Positions 1 to 12,440 of a stretch of DNA of 64,000 nt are shown here, piece by piece. The position numbers were made by a program, and so were the translations under genes. How positions within the stretch are numbered: position 1 is the first letter of the stretch; each line of letters opens with the position of its first letter. This DNA is from Omphiscola glabra (lineage: Eukaryota > Mollusca > Gastropoda > Lymnaeidae). The notes under the pieces were generated by a model. The model was not told the DNA's origin. It was given only the letters and a program-made list of their open reading frames with translations, and did no database searches. The stretch spans positions 22,985,097-23,049,096 of the forward strand of contig OZ024807.1 of assembly GCA_964017045.1 (NCBI GenBank). Reading direction: 5' to 3'.

Positions 1-1259
1 GAACACCTGTAGACCTACGATGTAAGCAATATAGCTACGATAAAAAAAAAAACACAACAAAAAAAATAACACAAGCGCACCGAATACCTTCCTTTAATAG
101 ATATTTGGAAATGCAACGATCTGAATAAAGTCTTGTTCAAAATGCTAACATCAACTTAAATGGAATTTGAATCGAATCCAATCCATATTGTAACAATACT
201 GAAAGTAACCATCTTTATCTATGTTAATTAAAACTGTGATCTAATGGATGGTCTGCAGCTGTCACTATGGTGTTCTTTCCTTACTTATCACTATCTCACT
301 TTCTTTCATGAATCAAACAGGTCCGATTGTATAATTCACACAGTTCATTTATTACATATTAAATAAAACAAATGCATCCTTGGCATTGGTACATCCTTTG
401 TAACATACATAGTTACACATAAAGAATATAATAAACCGTTTGAATATCATTCTGTCCTAAAATAATACAATATAAAAGTCCAACATGTTTGCCATCTACA
501 CCGATAAATTCGTGTATTCAGAAAAGCATGAGTTCTCACTCCGCTTTGAAAAACTAGTTCCGGCTTTTTCTCGTGATATAATTCATTATTGTCGAATCCC
601 TACACCATCGTTAAGAAGGAATACATAATATTGTCTTGTTACAGATCAAGGATAAATTGTTGTGTTACACATATAAATAATTAAATTTAAAAAAAATATT
701 TACTCTATATATTTTACGATTTTCTTTATTAAATTTCGGGCTTTTTGAAAACTGGATTATGACCAAACATAATTGGAACCATCTGTAGGTCAGGAGGAAT
801 GACCATGTCAAATGTTATTGAGAGTCATTGCTTGGATTTTTCTCATTCGTCGATACACCTCAAAAAGTTACCATACACTTTCTTTTTTAAATGTACCATC
901 CTGTTTTATTCAGATGCACACATACGCCGGGAAAGGAAAAAAAAATGCAGCAACAATGCCTGTTAATCAAGTAAATGTCAAAAGAAATACTATCAAAACG
1001 ATGCAGAACATTTTTCTTATTCTCATGGATATGATTTTCTAGTTACAAATTGTGGAAGAATGAAGGGAAAGGACACAAGCGACATGTATAAATATATAAA
1101 GTGAATGTAGACGCTGGTGTTGCCAATGAAAATGGTATCTTGAAAAAATATGTCTACGTACAAATGTCAACTACACGACAATAATTAAAATACAGTATAC
1201 AGAAAAAAGGCAAAAAATAGTGCAACACAGTCACAACAATCATTCAGTAACAACTCTTG
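1..1259. other. AT-rich sequence without a recognised gene
   Basis: This stretch has homopolymer runs and many stops in all frames. The longest open frame (near 812-1042) has no recognisable motif. I see no gene here; the left part could hold more of the decayed retroelement that becomes readable from about 1.26 kb. Confidence 0.6.
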
Positions 1260-2990
1260 CAAGGAAACAAATTTAAATTTGAAGCTGATACATGACCTGG
1301 GTAAAGATCTATGTCAGAATTTAGTAAAATTTATAGTAAAAGCTAAGAAAACCAACACTCAGTTCATAATCCATTAAGTATGAATTAGCATCAGGTGAAC
1401 AACTTAATGTTCTAAGAAGTATGGAAATAAACACTGATGCAATCAAATTCAAGAATAAATATTGTGAGGACATCTTCGATGAATTTCCTAACGTTGTGTA
1501 CAGGTCTTATGCTTAGTGAAGACTTGGGTTAGATATTATAAAGTTTAATCCAAATGAACAGTCATATTAAATCATACCCAGCAATTTGTATTTCCATTTG
1601 TTGATGAAGCAGAACTAACATAGTCTTATAAAGGAGTATCCTCAGAATTCTGGAAACCAGCACAGTTAAATCAGCATTAGGCAATCATTAAGTTTAAATG
1701 CTGCACATCATTCTTCATCATTTGATCATGTCAAGTGTGGTTGAGATTATTGTTTAATTTTCTTCTCATTGTTTAACCCAACTACAAGCAAGAGCTAGCT
1801 CTGTGCTTTCTTCTATTTTAGTTGTAGCATCTTATCTCGTTCCAATACGCAACTACATGTGCAAAGGAAATACCCCAACAATAAATTCGTGTTAATAAAT
1901 TAAGTATAAAAATTAAAAAAAAAAAAAAAAAAAAAAGAAATATCATCCAGAAACGTCTTCTAAATTTCACGATCATAATATTCAATGTATAACTGTTTGG
2001 GTCAGGTCTTGGGCTATTGAAATACTTTGAGTAGAATATTAAGTTCAAGCCAAACCAAGAACGTATTGATATAACATCCAGAAATGTTTCATTTGAAATA
2101 AACGCATAACCAGGCAGAAGCTTTTCATTAAGCCAGAATATACTTCAAGTCTAAGGTCCGTTCTTGGCCAATTGCAGTTTTAAAGTAAGTTTTTACCTGA
2201 CATATCAACTGTACCTTAGCCGCTGTAGTATTTATATAAAAAGAATGCATCATGCAGTTGTAAAACAAAAGATGCTTTTAGAAACGTCTAACAGTTGCTC
2301 AGAGGTCTGACACTATGATCCAACGCCTCAAATCTTGTCATAGTAAGTGTAGGTTTCCATTCGTGCTTTTATGGTAGTGATGGCTCTACTGCTAACATCC
2401 TTCACAGCGTCAAAACGAAAATGTAGCCATATTCATAAGGATTCTCTACCCATTATTTTTGCACTATGAAAGTTCCAGCAATATCTGTATGGACGAAATT
2501 TTGTAATTGTAACCGACAATAAACCGCTTATGATCATTTATCATCAGACAATGAACAACCACATTGTCTGCAATCGCTTAGCCAGATGTGCATTTACCTA
2601 CAGTCAATGTGACTATGAAATTGAATTCCGAAAGTCTATATGTCTATATAATTGAATTCCGTAAGTCAACAAATCATGATAAGTGTGATGCTCATAGTCG
2701 TCTACCCTCAGGGCCTGATGGACGTGTGTTAAGAATGTAAAGCAAAGATTTAATCTGCTAGTTTTATCAACCAGATAGGCTTGCATATCAGAACAACAGA
2801 CGAAAGAGTCCTTGCCAAAGTGTCAACTAAAGACACTGCTCTTTCTACAGTAATGCGATATATTCAAGAGCGCTAGGTATCTTCTATATACAAATCGCAC
2901 TTGAACTCTGATGCAACAAATTCATCAGATTTTGTAAATATTCCAAACTTACATTCAGTTGAGTCAAAATGTCTCTTTCATGTTTCAAGA
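1260..2990 (+). mobile_element. Decayed Ty3/gypsy retrotransposon pol relic
   Basis: Translated in shifting frames, the plus strand gives fragments in the order of a gypsy pol gene. Near 1270 FKFEADT resembles the aspartic protease motif. Near 2128 a run reading IKPEYTSSLRSVLGQLQF, then SKFLPDISTV, resembles the end of the reverse transcriptase (the usual LRSFLG...YSKFIP pattern). At about 2491 GRNFVIVTDNKPLMIIYH is the RNase H TDxKPL motif with its aspartate. About 2580-2630 reads CAFTYSQCDYEIEFRKS, the usual sequence after RNase H. Stops and frameshifts separate every block, and the central RT with its catalytic aspartates is not visible, so the copy is dead and partly deleted. No LTRs were found. 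Confidence 0.7.
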
Positions 2991-3319
2991 GTTGTAGTGT
3001 CTGAAAGTGTCTAAGGTTATGTTCTCCAATTCCATTATACATGACATTGAATCGATCGGATGAATCAATTTGCCATTCTTATATGAGCTATACAAATATA
3101 ATTTCAATCAATGCTATTGCATGGGTGGCTAGAAATCAATCAAATACAAACGAAATTTCAGTTTGTGTGTGACATAAGTACAAACATTTTAAAAGTTTGC
3201 ATTTGTGGCCGGGGGCTTTATTTTAAAAATAATAATGATTTGAGCGATCTAAATATAATTTAAAACATAGCTACTGCATGGGTCGATCAATCGCTACAAG
3301 TGTGTGGACTAAATTTTGA

Positions 3320-3513
3320 AAATACATGCTTCTCACGTGGACAGCTGTATGTTGCCTGCTCGCGTGTCGAAAAAAACGTCTAATTTATTTGTGTACACAT
3401 CAGACGGAAAAAAACAATAAATATTTTCTATTTAAAAATTACTTTGAATCTTAATTAAAACACAAACACCTTTTTCATCGAGTGGCATGCAACGCATGCC
3501 GGGTTCTCGCTAG
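3320..3513 (+). mobile_element. Helitron relic A: end of helicase and 3' terminus
   Basis: At 3327 the plus strand reads CFSRGQLYVACSRVEK, the conserved motif near the C terminus of Helitron/Pif1-type helicases (usual form FSHGQLYVALSR). A frameshift follows, then NLFVYTSDGK-like residues. At 3484-3500 there is a perfect 7-bp stem hairpin (GGCATGC, loop AAC, GCATGCC); nine bases later comes CTAG (3510-3513) followed by T. A short GC-rich hairpin just before CTRR is the classic Helitron 3' end, inserted before a T. The upstream 3.03-3.32 kb contains a decayed direct duplication of about 160 bp that may belong to the element. The rest of the transposase is absent or too decayed to read. Confidence 0.7.
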
Positions 3514-6018
3514 TATTATTTATAATGTCACTCAGTAGCTACGCTGGCTTACTCTTAACTCTTAGTCTAATTCTTAGTCCTTAGTTTAGTATTAGTATTA
3601 ATAATAGCCTACTTAGACTAAGATTAAATTTAAGTTAACATTACTTAGAAGTTGTAGTAGTAATTTTTAGTTAATAAGTTATTGTTTATTCAAACCCTCA
3701 TGTAGGACTACTTACTCATTTAACATAGTAGGCCTACTTGAAAAAAATTATAAAAAAATATCAGATGATGTATCAGTAGTCAGTAGGCCTTTAGTTTAGC
3801 TGTTCTAAAAATATTATTAATTACATTTTTTGTAGCTTCAGATTTGATATTATAAATTACAATGTAATTGATACATTTAAGAAGAAGAGCCAAATTACAT
3901 TAGTGATATTACGGACATTATAGACCACTCTTAGATAGAAGCTTTTGCCAAACTGTAAAGTTTGGTGGATTTGTGTACAAGATTGCACCAGGTTTACCGG
4001 GGACCAGTGCCAGATTGATTCTTTATATTACTTTAAAAATAATAGGTAAATATTTTTCATTCATCTGATTTTAGTCTAGGTTATTCAAATTTGTATACAC
4101 AATTCGACAATTAAGTGGAATTTTAATGCACCCTATTTAAATTACAGATTAAAACTTTTCTTTAAGAACATGGATTATTTTAAATGGAATTTTTTGTGTG
4201 AAACTTACTGGTCCACAATGTATAATATTTGCACAATAAAATACTTTAAATTGTAATTGTCTGCTTATGTTTATTGCATGGTTTAAGTTTGGAAAAATTG
4301 GAAAGGGATCTTTTTCAACTGTAAGACATTCAGTTTTAGTTTGTGTTTCAACAAATACATATAGTTTATCATTAGGCTACCTGAAACAATTGTATATGAT
4401 GATCTACAAACATTTAGGCCTTCGATAATATTTGTGATTAACTTTTCTTTACCCATTCTTACATATATATTGACTAAACTTTGTCAATAATCATTAATCT
4501 TTAAATATGTCAAGAAGAAAATATTGATTTTCTTGAGAGAGGTTATTTAAGAAATTTAAGGGACAATGAATGTGATATGCTAATACATAAAAACTTACTA
4601 TATTTTCCCATTCGAGTCAAAAACAACCCAAAGGCCTGATTTATATAACCATTGTTATTTAATTTTTTTTTCTCATTAACCTGAGCCTAAACTCCTATTT
4701 TAAGTGTTTGACAGATGACTCTTGTTATTAGTTAATATTAGATCTCAGACCAACTACATACCAATTTAAAATCAGGCTCTGAGGACACCATTTGAATCCC
4801 TTTCAAAACAGTGGAACAGCACACAGAATACAGATGTACTATTTTTTTTTAAGACTAGTTGAACATTGATTTTCTTTCTATTGTTTTAAATGAATACATA
4901 AAAAAATAACAGCATTTTAATTTAAACTTTTACATTCACCAATTTTCCACTTTCTTAACATTAAAACCTTCTTCGAGTCTCTCAATTTGAAAATAAATTA
5001 AAAAAAAAAAGATGTTTTTTTTTAAAAAAAAAACGTCTACTAAAGATATATCACCCCCGGTTGCGCTATTTAAAAAAAAATGTGTTGAACGTCAACAGTT
5101 AATTAAACAAATATAAATCTTTCAAAGTTTTAGTAATTTTTTTTTTTGTTTTAATTGTTTTGCCTTTAGCAAGAAAATATTGAATTACACAAACAAATAA
5201 TTCTTATTATTATTACATTATTTAGAAAGCCACACCAAACAAATAAGCTTTAGCGATGTATTTAGAAAGTAAAATGGATTAGTTTTACAAGAAAGAGTAA
5301 TATTTTGGGGGCCCTTTTTAAGATTTACCTTACACTGTTTGCTGTATTTGTTGCTAATAGAAGAAAAAACGATTTCAAGTAATAAGAGAAGAAAAAAAAA
5401 AAAAAAAAAACAGATGTAAGTTAAAAAAAAATAAAAAATTCTAAAAGCAATAACACGGTTGTCCACTAACAGAAACACGGGTGTCTACAAAAAAAAACCA
5501 TGTCCGTCAACTAACACAAACTCGGATGTGCATTAACAAAAGAAACTATGACCGTCCACAAACACAAACACTGCTTTCTAACACACTGAAACGGCTGTAT
5601 AGTAATAATAAATCTAACATATTGGTAATACAGGTTACAAAAAAAAAAAAAAAGTGAGTACAACACATTAATTTTTTTCAGGGCATGGTTTAATAGTTGG
5701 AAAAAAGAACTTAATGTAGATGGTTTAATATTTAAGCCTAACAGAGAGTGTCCGATGCAAAAGTAATTGCCTAGACAACCAAGACCGATTAAGAAGAATG
5801 CTTTCCAAGACATTTAGTATCATTAGTTGCAGCGTGAATTTCCATTTCATGACCTAGATTTTTTAAATATATCCACATCAACCTATTGTAACCCTGTCCC
5901 TAGCAAATGAGTGTACCTCACCCGTACACCTTATACAATGGTAAAAAGTGTTTCTGACTATTTGCGGCAACTGGTAGGGTTACACCCATAGTTTTATTTC
6001 ACAGTAAATGATTCTCTT
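3514..6018. other. AT-rich intergenic sequence, no gene seen
   Basis: About 2.5 kb of AT-rich DNA with many A and T runs, for example the A tract near 5391-5410. Open frames are short and low in complexity. I recognise no exon, RNA gene or transposon protein here. Confidence 0.6.
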
Positions 6019-6165
6019 TAGGGGTGTAGCTAAGGTGGGTGCAGGGGGACAGGTGCCTCCAGCGCCAGACTAGTTAGGGGCGCCAAAATGTGCTTTGATT
6101 GTATTTATTTGTGTCTTTAAAATGAAGCTTGTACTTGGGCGACAAACACTCTAGCTACGCCACTG
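6019..6165. mobile_element. hAT-like MITE (family 1 copy)
   Basis: The element begins with a decayed form of CAGTGGCGTAGCTA (here TAGGGGTGTAGCTA) and ends with TAGCTACGCCACTG, its inverse. The flanking eight bases agree at six positions (ATTCTCTT left, GTTCTCGT right), as expected for an old hAT target duplication. The interior shares GTTAGGGGCGCCAAAATGTG and nearby sequence with the copy at 60904-61091. It has no coding capacity. Confidence 0.6.
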
Positions 6166-6339
6166 GTTCTCGTTATTTTATTTGAGTTTTTGCAACGTGG
6201 CATGATTTAGTTGCCTTCAAACTGAAATCCCTTCACGGATCACTTAGTTTTTTCCCAATGAATCATTTCTTCTGTACATTAATGAAAAAAATGATAGAAA
6301 CAATAGTTGACTGTATCAACAGGGAATGTAAGAAAGTAA

Positions 6340-7110
6340 GATGAGACAAATGTCAAAGGAATGATGCGATCTAAATGAAACCTTTTATTGGCTGCCTATT
6401 CCTAGCACTACACAAAAGCAATCTTCATCTCAACAGCATTTTAGTGGGTTTTTTTATTCAGCCAAGTGGATGGAAATTCTATTTTTATGGCACATTTTCA
6501 ATGACGAGATTCAGAAAACGTCTGATTTATATTTGTTTTGACAACAATGATAATAGATAATCCTCTTCAGCTCGTGATATCTTTAATTCAATAATAAGAG
6601 ATGTATAAGAAGCATTCCTAAGTCTCAGTTGTCTTGGCGATTTATTATGTTCCTGTAGAGAACATAACAGTTGGTGAGCAACAGGTTGGTTTCAGAGGTC
6701 GTTTCAGATTTATTCAATATATGAAAATCAAGCCCTTAAAATATAGAATACACATCTTCTGTGCATGTAACTTTGAATCGACTTCCAAATGTAATCTCAG
6801 AGGATGCCCACAGGGCCGACCCTAACAATTGCGGGGCCCTATGCCAAACGGATAATAGGAATAAGGATAATAAGTGAAAATTAAGATTTTGTAATAGAAA
6901 AAAAAAATTGCGGGCGGGGCCTAAAAAAGTGCGGGGCCCATTACGGCCGCATATTTTGCAGTGACCTAAATCCGGCCCTGGATGCCCATATCTCTGCAAA
7001 GATAGTGCCCTGCCAGCAAATTTAAATGTAAGAATATCCACATAGACTGTTGTCGATTCCTTTAGGTTCTTCTGTATTAAGTAATTCGTCAAGTTCCCAA
7101 ACACGTTGTA
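6340..7110 (+). pseudogene. piggyBac-type transposase relic
   Basis: Two open stretches in different frames fit consecutive parts of a piggyBac (PGBD) transposase. At 6375-6560, FIGCLFLALHKSN and later MTRFRKRLIYICFDNNDNR match the family pattern FIGxLxLxGxxKSN...MSxxRFxxLLxxLRFDDxxTR. At 6634-6800, VENITVGEQQVGFRGRF and QYMKIKPLKYRIHIFCACN match the catalytic region TVDEQLVPFRGRxxFxxYxPxKPxKYGIKIW. The family aspartate of TVDEQ is glycine here. The frame changes between the blocks, and a MITE (6811-6980) interrupts the gene. After the MITE the reading continues weakly to about 7110. The copy is clearly inactive; I did not find its terminal repeats. Confidence 0.75.
6811..6980. mobile_element. 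hAT-like MITE with perfect 8-bp target duplication
   Basis: This 170-bp element starts CAGGGCCG and ends CGGCCCTG (inverse CAGGGCCGGATTTAGG). The eight bases before it (6803-6810, GATGCCCA) are repeated exactly after it (6981-6988). Terminal CAG-type inverted repeats with an 8-bp target site are diagnostic of hAT elements. It lacks coding sequence and carries an internal GCGGGGCC repeat. It sits inside the piggyBac relic, so it inserted later. Confidence 0.85.
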
Positions 7111-8337
7111 ATACGTCGTATTATTCTTAATATCACTGAATAAACCCTAGTCATTTTCATAGTAATTATAACTTTAATGTCTACTTATAAATACAGGCTG
7201 CAACTTCAATAGACATGCATATAGCGCAGTATTCATACATAAATGAAACACATCTTACTTCCACAAAGTTTCACTCAATACTGCGTCAACACTAAAACGT
7301 ATGTCACAATACAGTCAGAGAAAATACGTCAGAATTAGCATACAAATGCGTCACTCAGTCAAACTCGGGAAGAGCGTTCATTAACTAATTAAAACTCTCT
7401 AACACACACCGCGCGCAATGTACATGCCATCCACTCGCATCAATTACTAATGAACTCACATACTCGATAACTGGGATTTCTTTCACAAAGGACTTGCATG
7501 TAAGTGGCCACAATTTAAGAACATACTATTATTTCAGTCCCTTACATATTTCAGAACCAATATCTAGGAACAGAATCAAACTAGTTGCAAAAGTTTAACG
7601 GAACAAGACGTTTCTACGCAAGAGGTTGAAGCAAAAGAAGATTCTGCCCCTCAATAAATAAGTGTTTTTTGTGCATGCTAAAACAACCTTGTCAAATACC
7701 AGAGCACGAAGCAGATAAATGTATTGCTACTGAACACAATACACAATGGTCCAAATGTAAAAAGTGAAACTAAAGGCAAGAAACCAGAGATTGTTCTCCA
7801 CAACAGCAGAATCATAAGAGTCATAATCGCTATAATCAAAATATTGAAGGTGTTCTCTGTGAATTCAAAAAAAAAAACAAAAAAAAACAACTAAAAGTGA
7901 AAAATCGCATTTGATTGTCTATTACAACAATTTTGACTTGACATCAATTGCATCAAGAATGGCATTTAAATATAAATACCCGACTAAAATATTCTCTCAA
8001 TATGACGACAGACAGTCAATATTGAAGTAGCACATTTCCCCACCCTTCTGCAAGTAGAGGCGATCCGTCCAGCCTCATCAAGATATTGTGAAGCAGACCA
8101 TCGCCAGTGCTTTGACAATATTTACAAACACTTTAAACAGCTTCAAACTCAGCAGGTTACATGTTTTCATTGTTGGTACCCAAATGAATTCATAATATTT
8201 ATTTATTGTCAAAATTTAAAATCAATTTAATGGTTGGCACAGACTCATATAATCAACAAACAACAACTAAACAAGCCAGTTTAGACGCTTTTTTGTACTA
8301 TTACTAGCTGTTTGGATTGAGTCAGTTTAGACCGCTC
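7111..8337. other. Intergenic sequence, no gene seen
   Basis: I find no exon or transposon protein. The minus-strand open frame near 7678-7890 is hydrophobic and low in complexity, without a recognisable fold or splice context. Confidence 0.5.
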
Positions 8338-8880
8338 GGCCACCCAGCACCATGAGCAACCCAGCACCCTCAGCCACCCACCACCCTCAACAACCCAGCA
8401 CCCTCAGCCACCCAGCCCCTTATGTCACCTAGCACCCCCAGCCACCAAGCAACCTCAGCCACCCACCACCCTCAGCCACCCACCACCCTAAGCCACCTAC
8501 CATCCTCAGCCACCCACCACCCTCAGCCACCCACCACCCTCAGCCACTCATCACCCTCAGCCACCCAGCACCCTCAGCCACCCAGCCTCCTAGGCCACCT
8601 AGCACCCCCAGCCAACCAGCAACCTCAGCCACCTACCACCCTCAGCCACCCAGCACATTCAGCCACCCAGCACCCTCAGCCACCCACCACCCTCAGCCAC
8701 CCACCACCCTCAGACACCCACCAACCCAGCCACCCCCAGCCACCCACCACCCCCAGCCACTCACCACCCCCAGCCACCCACCAACTCCAGCCACCCAGCA
8801 CCCCCAGCCACCCACCACCTCCATCCACCCATCACCCCCAGCCACCCACGACCCCCAGCCACCCACCACCCTCAGCCACA
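8338..8880. repeat. 17-bp minisatellite, about 31 units
   Basis: The unit is CAGCCACCCACCACCCT with variants (CACCCAGCACCCT, CCCCCAG). Because 17 is not a multiple of three, all frames cycle through the same 17-residue peptide pattern rich in Pro, His, Thr and Ser, which produces a long open frame (8422-8982) that is not a gene. The C-rich strand bias is nearly complete. Variant units cluster, with CCCCCAG forms mostly in the 3' half. Confidence 0.9.
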
Positions 8881-9460
8881 TCACGATTTAATCAATGCCA
8901 TGTTTTGAATTTCTTAAATAATTATGTGTCAGTTAAAAAAAATAATCTGTTAACGAACACGATTCCGAACTTTAAATGTTAATAATTTTTAGCACACAAT
9001 TTATTGTAAAGTATAGAATGTCGTCTTACTTCAGAAGTGTGTGAGACGAACAGTTTTGAATTGTAAAATATTTATCAAGCGATTTTGAAGCTTTACTTAA
9101 TATTACAGCACATTCCTTATTATACATGTATTTCATTTTCCTTGTGTTACCGTAGAAAGACTTAAATAAAAAAACTTTTTTAAAACTAAGTACCGGGTAA
9201 TGAAATTCCATCTGATTCTTTCGGGAGTTATTTTATAAGAAAACTGAAGAGTGATTTTAACATTGTAATATAAGAATGTAATTATTTTTATGTAATATAG
9301 TGAATATCATATTCACAAGAAATGAAATGCACATGATCAGTATTACTTCATCTAAAGTGAATGCAATGAAAAAAAGAAATATCATTCATAGAATTTTAAA
9401 TACACTTTTTTTTTTATTATAACGAGTGCAAATTTGTAAATTCAGCAATTCTTACCAAGG

Positions 9461-9533
9461 ATGCCGAGCCTAAAGATGACACGTTGCAATATAAGTTTAA
9501 TAGCTGTATTGATGTGCGTCAGGACACCTTTCG
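9461..9533 (+). CDS. Gene P exon 1 (candidate): signal peptide
   Basis: The frame reads MPSLKMTRCNISLIAVLMCV then RTPF plus one base, a plausible signal peptide with a hydrophobic core. It ends in phase 1, exactly what exon 2 needs (the joined codon is GCA, Ala). The donor is GCAAGT, a strong GC-type donor, rather than GT. The first intron would be 2.9 kb, against about 1 kb in the paralogue. A second candidate at 12338-12364 was rejected on phase. Confidence 0.4.
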
Positions 9534-9892
9534 GCAAGTATCTTTTATATGAACTTTTTAATGTGGGCGTGTTGGGTAGCCTGGTGAGTTGATAAAAAGG
9601 ATGAAATAACTTCATGGGCAGACAACAAAAAGAAAGACATGTGGATGGATAGACTGATATGTCGGCTGGTGGAAATTTGATTGTTAAAAGGCTAGTTAGG
9701 CATATACATTAATGTTATGTTTGGTTGAATGTTTGTGTATACATGAGTGGATTAATATGTCAATACATGTAAAAAAATACATGGGTGGCTGGATACGTGG
9801 GTGGCTAGACCAATGGATTGCGTAATTAGTGGCTGTACAATTTTTAAACTTTAATCCAGTAATAAGTACGTATATTTTTTTTTATTATTCTA

Positions 9893-10960
9893 CTAGCGAG
9901 TTCCCAGCATGCGTTGCAATGGCACCCAAAGATAGAACGTGTTGGCATTTTAATTATGTTTCTTGGAGAACTTTTAAATACACGGTGCTCTTTGTGCATG
10001 TGGCAATCTGCTTTGTTTGCCATTTAACGGAATACATCCAACAGCGTGTATCTTTAAAAACATGATGCTTGACAATACACTCTATTATAGATTAAAAATG
10101 TGTTTGAAAACACGAGCAGTATTATCGTGACGATCTGAGAATGATTTCCAAGTTAACAACAGTTCTTGCATTTCAGCCCACATAGATTTGCATGTAAAGG
10201 TAATGAAAAAAAGCTGGGTGGCCATATGCGCAAACATATGTCATTGCATTTTGTGCGTATCCATGCATGTGACGTGGACTCATAGTAAATGTGGCCGGTA
10301 GTAAAACAATTTTCCCTTATTCATATGGATTAACACTGCCGTTATTCACAACTGCAACACATACATGAATGTATTCTTAGAACGCAACTTGCAACGATTT
10401 AATCGAATGTAGAGGCGTCGTTCGGTTTCGACTTTCGCATACATAACAACAATGTATTGATTGAACAATTGTAGACATTTCAAGATATGATTTTCGGCAA
10501 TCTCACGAATCATCAATCGATATGAATGGTAATTCATGGCACTGACTTTCTTATTCGATTCCCAATTTGTTTGTGGATTTCTCAATTTGATGTTGAAATA
10601 ATATCCATCTTCTCCTTGCCAAAATAAAATTAAATAATGCAATCGGTCTTATGAGCGATGAGTTTCTGAGACTCGCTGAACATCACCATTTCTGCGATGA
10701 ATAATTATATCACGTGAGTCAAATTCCTCGCCTACTATAACGATCGCCACTTCATCAATTGTTGGTGCCTTGCATTGTCTTTCATGTTGGCGACAAGTGT
10801 TTTGTCTTCTCTAACTACAACTTTGTAGTCATTCGTTGTTATTTGTTCAAGTGCATTTCTAAACAATTGAATTCATTCGTTGTGTTGAAAAAAACTAAAA
10901 TTTTCAATGCAGGGACAATATCTCGTTTAGGGGCCATATTATTTTGACATCATTGATCGT
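9893..10960 (-). mobile_element. Helitron relic B: Rep N-terminal (Helitron_like_N) region and 3' end
   Basis: On the minus strand, about 10930-10770 reads LFRNALEQITTNDYKVVVRE, then in another frame APTIDEVAIVIVGEE, RDIIIHRRNGDVQRVSETH, a TAA at 10651-10649, and LILFWQGEDGYYFNIKLRNP, SAMNYHSYRLMIRE, ILKCLQLFNQYIVVMYAKVE, TERRLYIRLNRCKLRS. This is the Helitron_like_N region that precedes the Rep nuclease. The Rep and helicase parts are gone: 0.45 kb further on, a 3' end like that of relic A follows (CATTGC, AAC, GCATGC hairpin, then CTCG and CTAG ending at 9893, followed by T). It is an internally deleted, inactive copy. Confidence 0.78.
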
Positions 10961-10999
10961 TTTGTTCGTCAGTAGTGATCCTGCACGATCATTAATTTG

Positions 11000-12010
11000 C
11001 CATTGCACTTATTGGCCCAATCGCCCAAAATGGAATATTGTAAAATGATTGTACTCAATTAAAACATTTGCGGGCGTGCACACAACAAATCGCCAACTTT
11101 TTATCGTAATCGGGTGAATGGTAAAATGACGCAAACCAGAATTATATTTTTATAACTCCAATATAGTAAATAAAAAAAAGAAATTAGGACTCAAAACGGA
11201 ATATAGAGCAATGGTGGTACTAATGCAGAACCTACTTCATATGTAACATGTAAACTGAAAAGTAGCTCTTTGTATTTGATTAATTTCAATCCACCTATGC
11301 AATAGCTCTGTTGTAAATTAAAGTTATAAAGCTCTTATAAGAAAAAACGAAAATAGGGCTACTGGCCTAAAAATAGATTGTAAAATGTCGTTTCAATTTA
11401 TAAGTGTTTGCACGAGTCCGCATATCAATTCACCAAACTTTTATCGCAATAAGATGACGGTATAGAAATGCATACCATACTTATATAGATAATTAAGTGG
11501 CTGGGGGGGGGGAGACGAATTGAGGGCCCCCGGTCACAAACAGAATATTGTAGAATTGTTGTAATATTTTCAGAAAACTACTTATTTTTTCACACATACA
11601 ATTTAAAGTTGATATCTGTATTTGATTAAAAGTTTACCTATTCATGCATTAGCTCTGTTTGAAATTATGTTAATATAACTCATAAAAGAAAATACGAATT
11701 TAGGGCCCCCGACTCAAAATTGTTAATTTTAAAATGAATGTAATAATTTAAAAGCCTTTGCGGGCGTTCGCGCAACATCTCACTAAAATTGTATCGCATT
11801 CAGATAAATGGTGTAGGAGCGCATACATAAAGTATTTTTTACAAAGCTAAAAAAAGAAGAAAAAATGAATTTTTGGCCAACAGCCAAAATCGGAATATTT
11901 TAAAAGGTTTATAATGTCTTAGTAACTGGCCCGGTTTATTGGACAACAACTCACGCAAGTTTTATCGCAATTGCATTAATGTTCTAGGAGCGCATATGGT
12001 ACATATATAC
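11000..12010. repeat. Decayed tandem array, about 170-bp period
   Basis: The block TTTATCGCAATCGGATGAATGG-like (about 20 bases) followed by TAGGAGCGCATAC recurs at about 11104, 11444, 11795 and 11962, with GGAATATTGTAAAATG and GCGGGCG elements between copies. Spacings of 340, 351 and 167 suggest a unit near 170 bp with some copies lost. Another copy lies at about 17080-17120 in gene P. By its position it may be the 5' part of Helitron relic B. Confidence 0.55.
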
Positions 12011-12440
12011 ATAAATAAATATATACATACATACAGACATTCATTTATATATGATGGACATTTATCATAAGAAATATTTTCATAACAAGCTAAACGAATT
12101 TCTTTTCATTTTTTTCAAATTACGCATTCTATTACGCATAGACAAAATCAAATTAACACTGCAAAAAACCCAAACTTTTTTGGCTCTTGCGTGTTTTCTT
12201 ATTCATTATGTCTACTGATTTGTTGAAAACTTGATTTTAGAACATATTTTTTTTTTAATAACTGAATACTTAAGTTCAAATTTCAGATTCTTAAAATGAA
12301 GAGACCTTCTAATTTGTTACTCCTGGAATTGTCTTAGATGAACCTGAATATAATAATTGTATTAGTAAGTATACTTGAAATTACTCATACTTAAACAATT
12401 TAGTATAAATCTTACAGAAATTAACTGTTTTATTATACAG

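Noticed and set aside
8422..8982. A 186-codon Pro/His/Thr-rich frame
   Set aside because: It follows the 17-bp minisatellite, whose three frames all give the same peptide pattern.
12338..12364. Alternative first exon of gene P (MNLNIIIVL followed by GTAAGT)
   Set aside because: It ends in phase 0, whereas exon 2 requires phase 1, and it would leave a very short signal peptide and a 76-bp intron.
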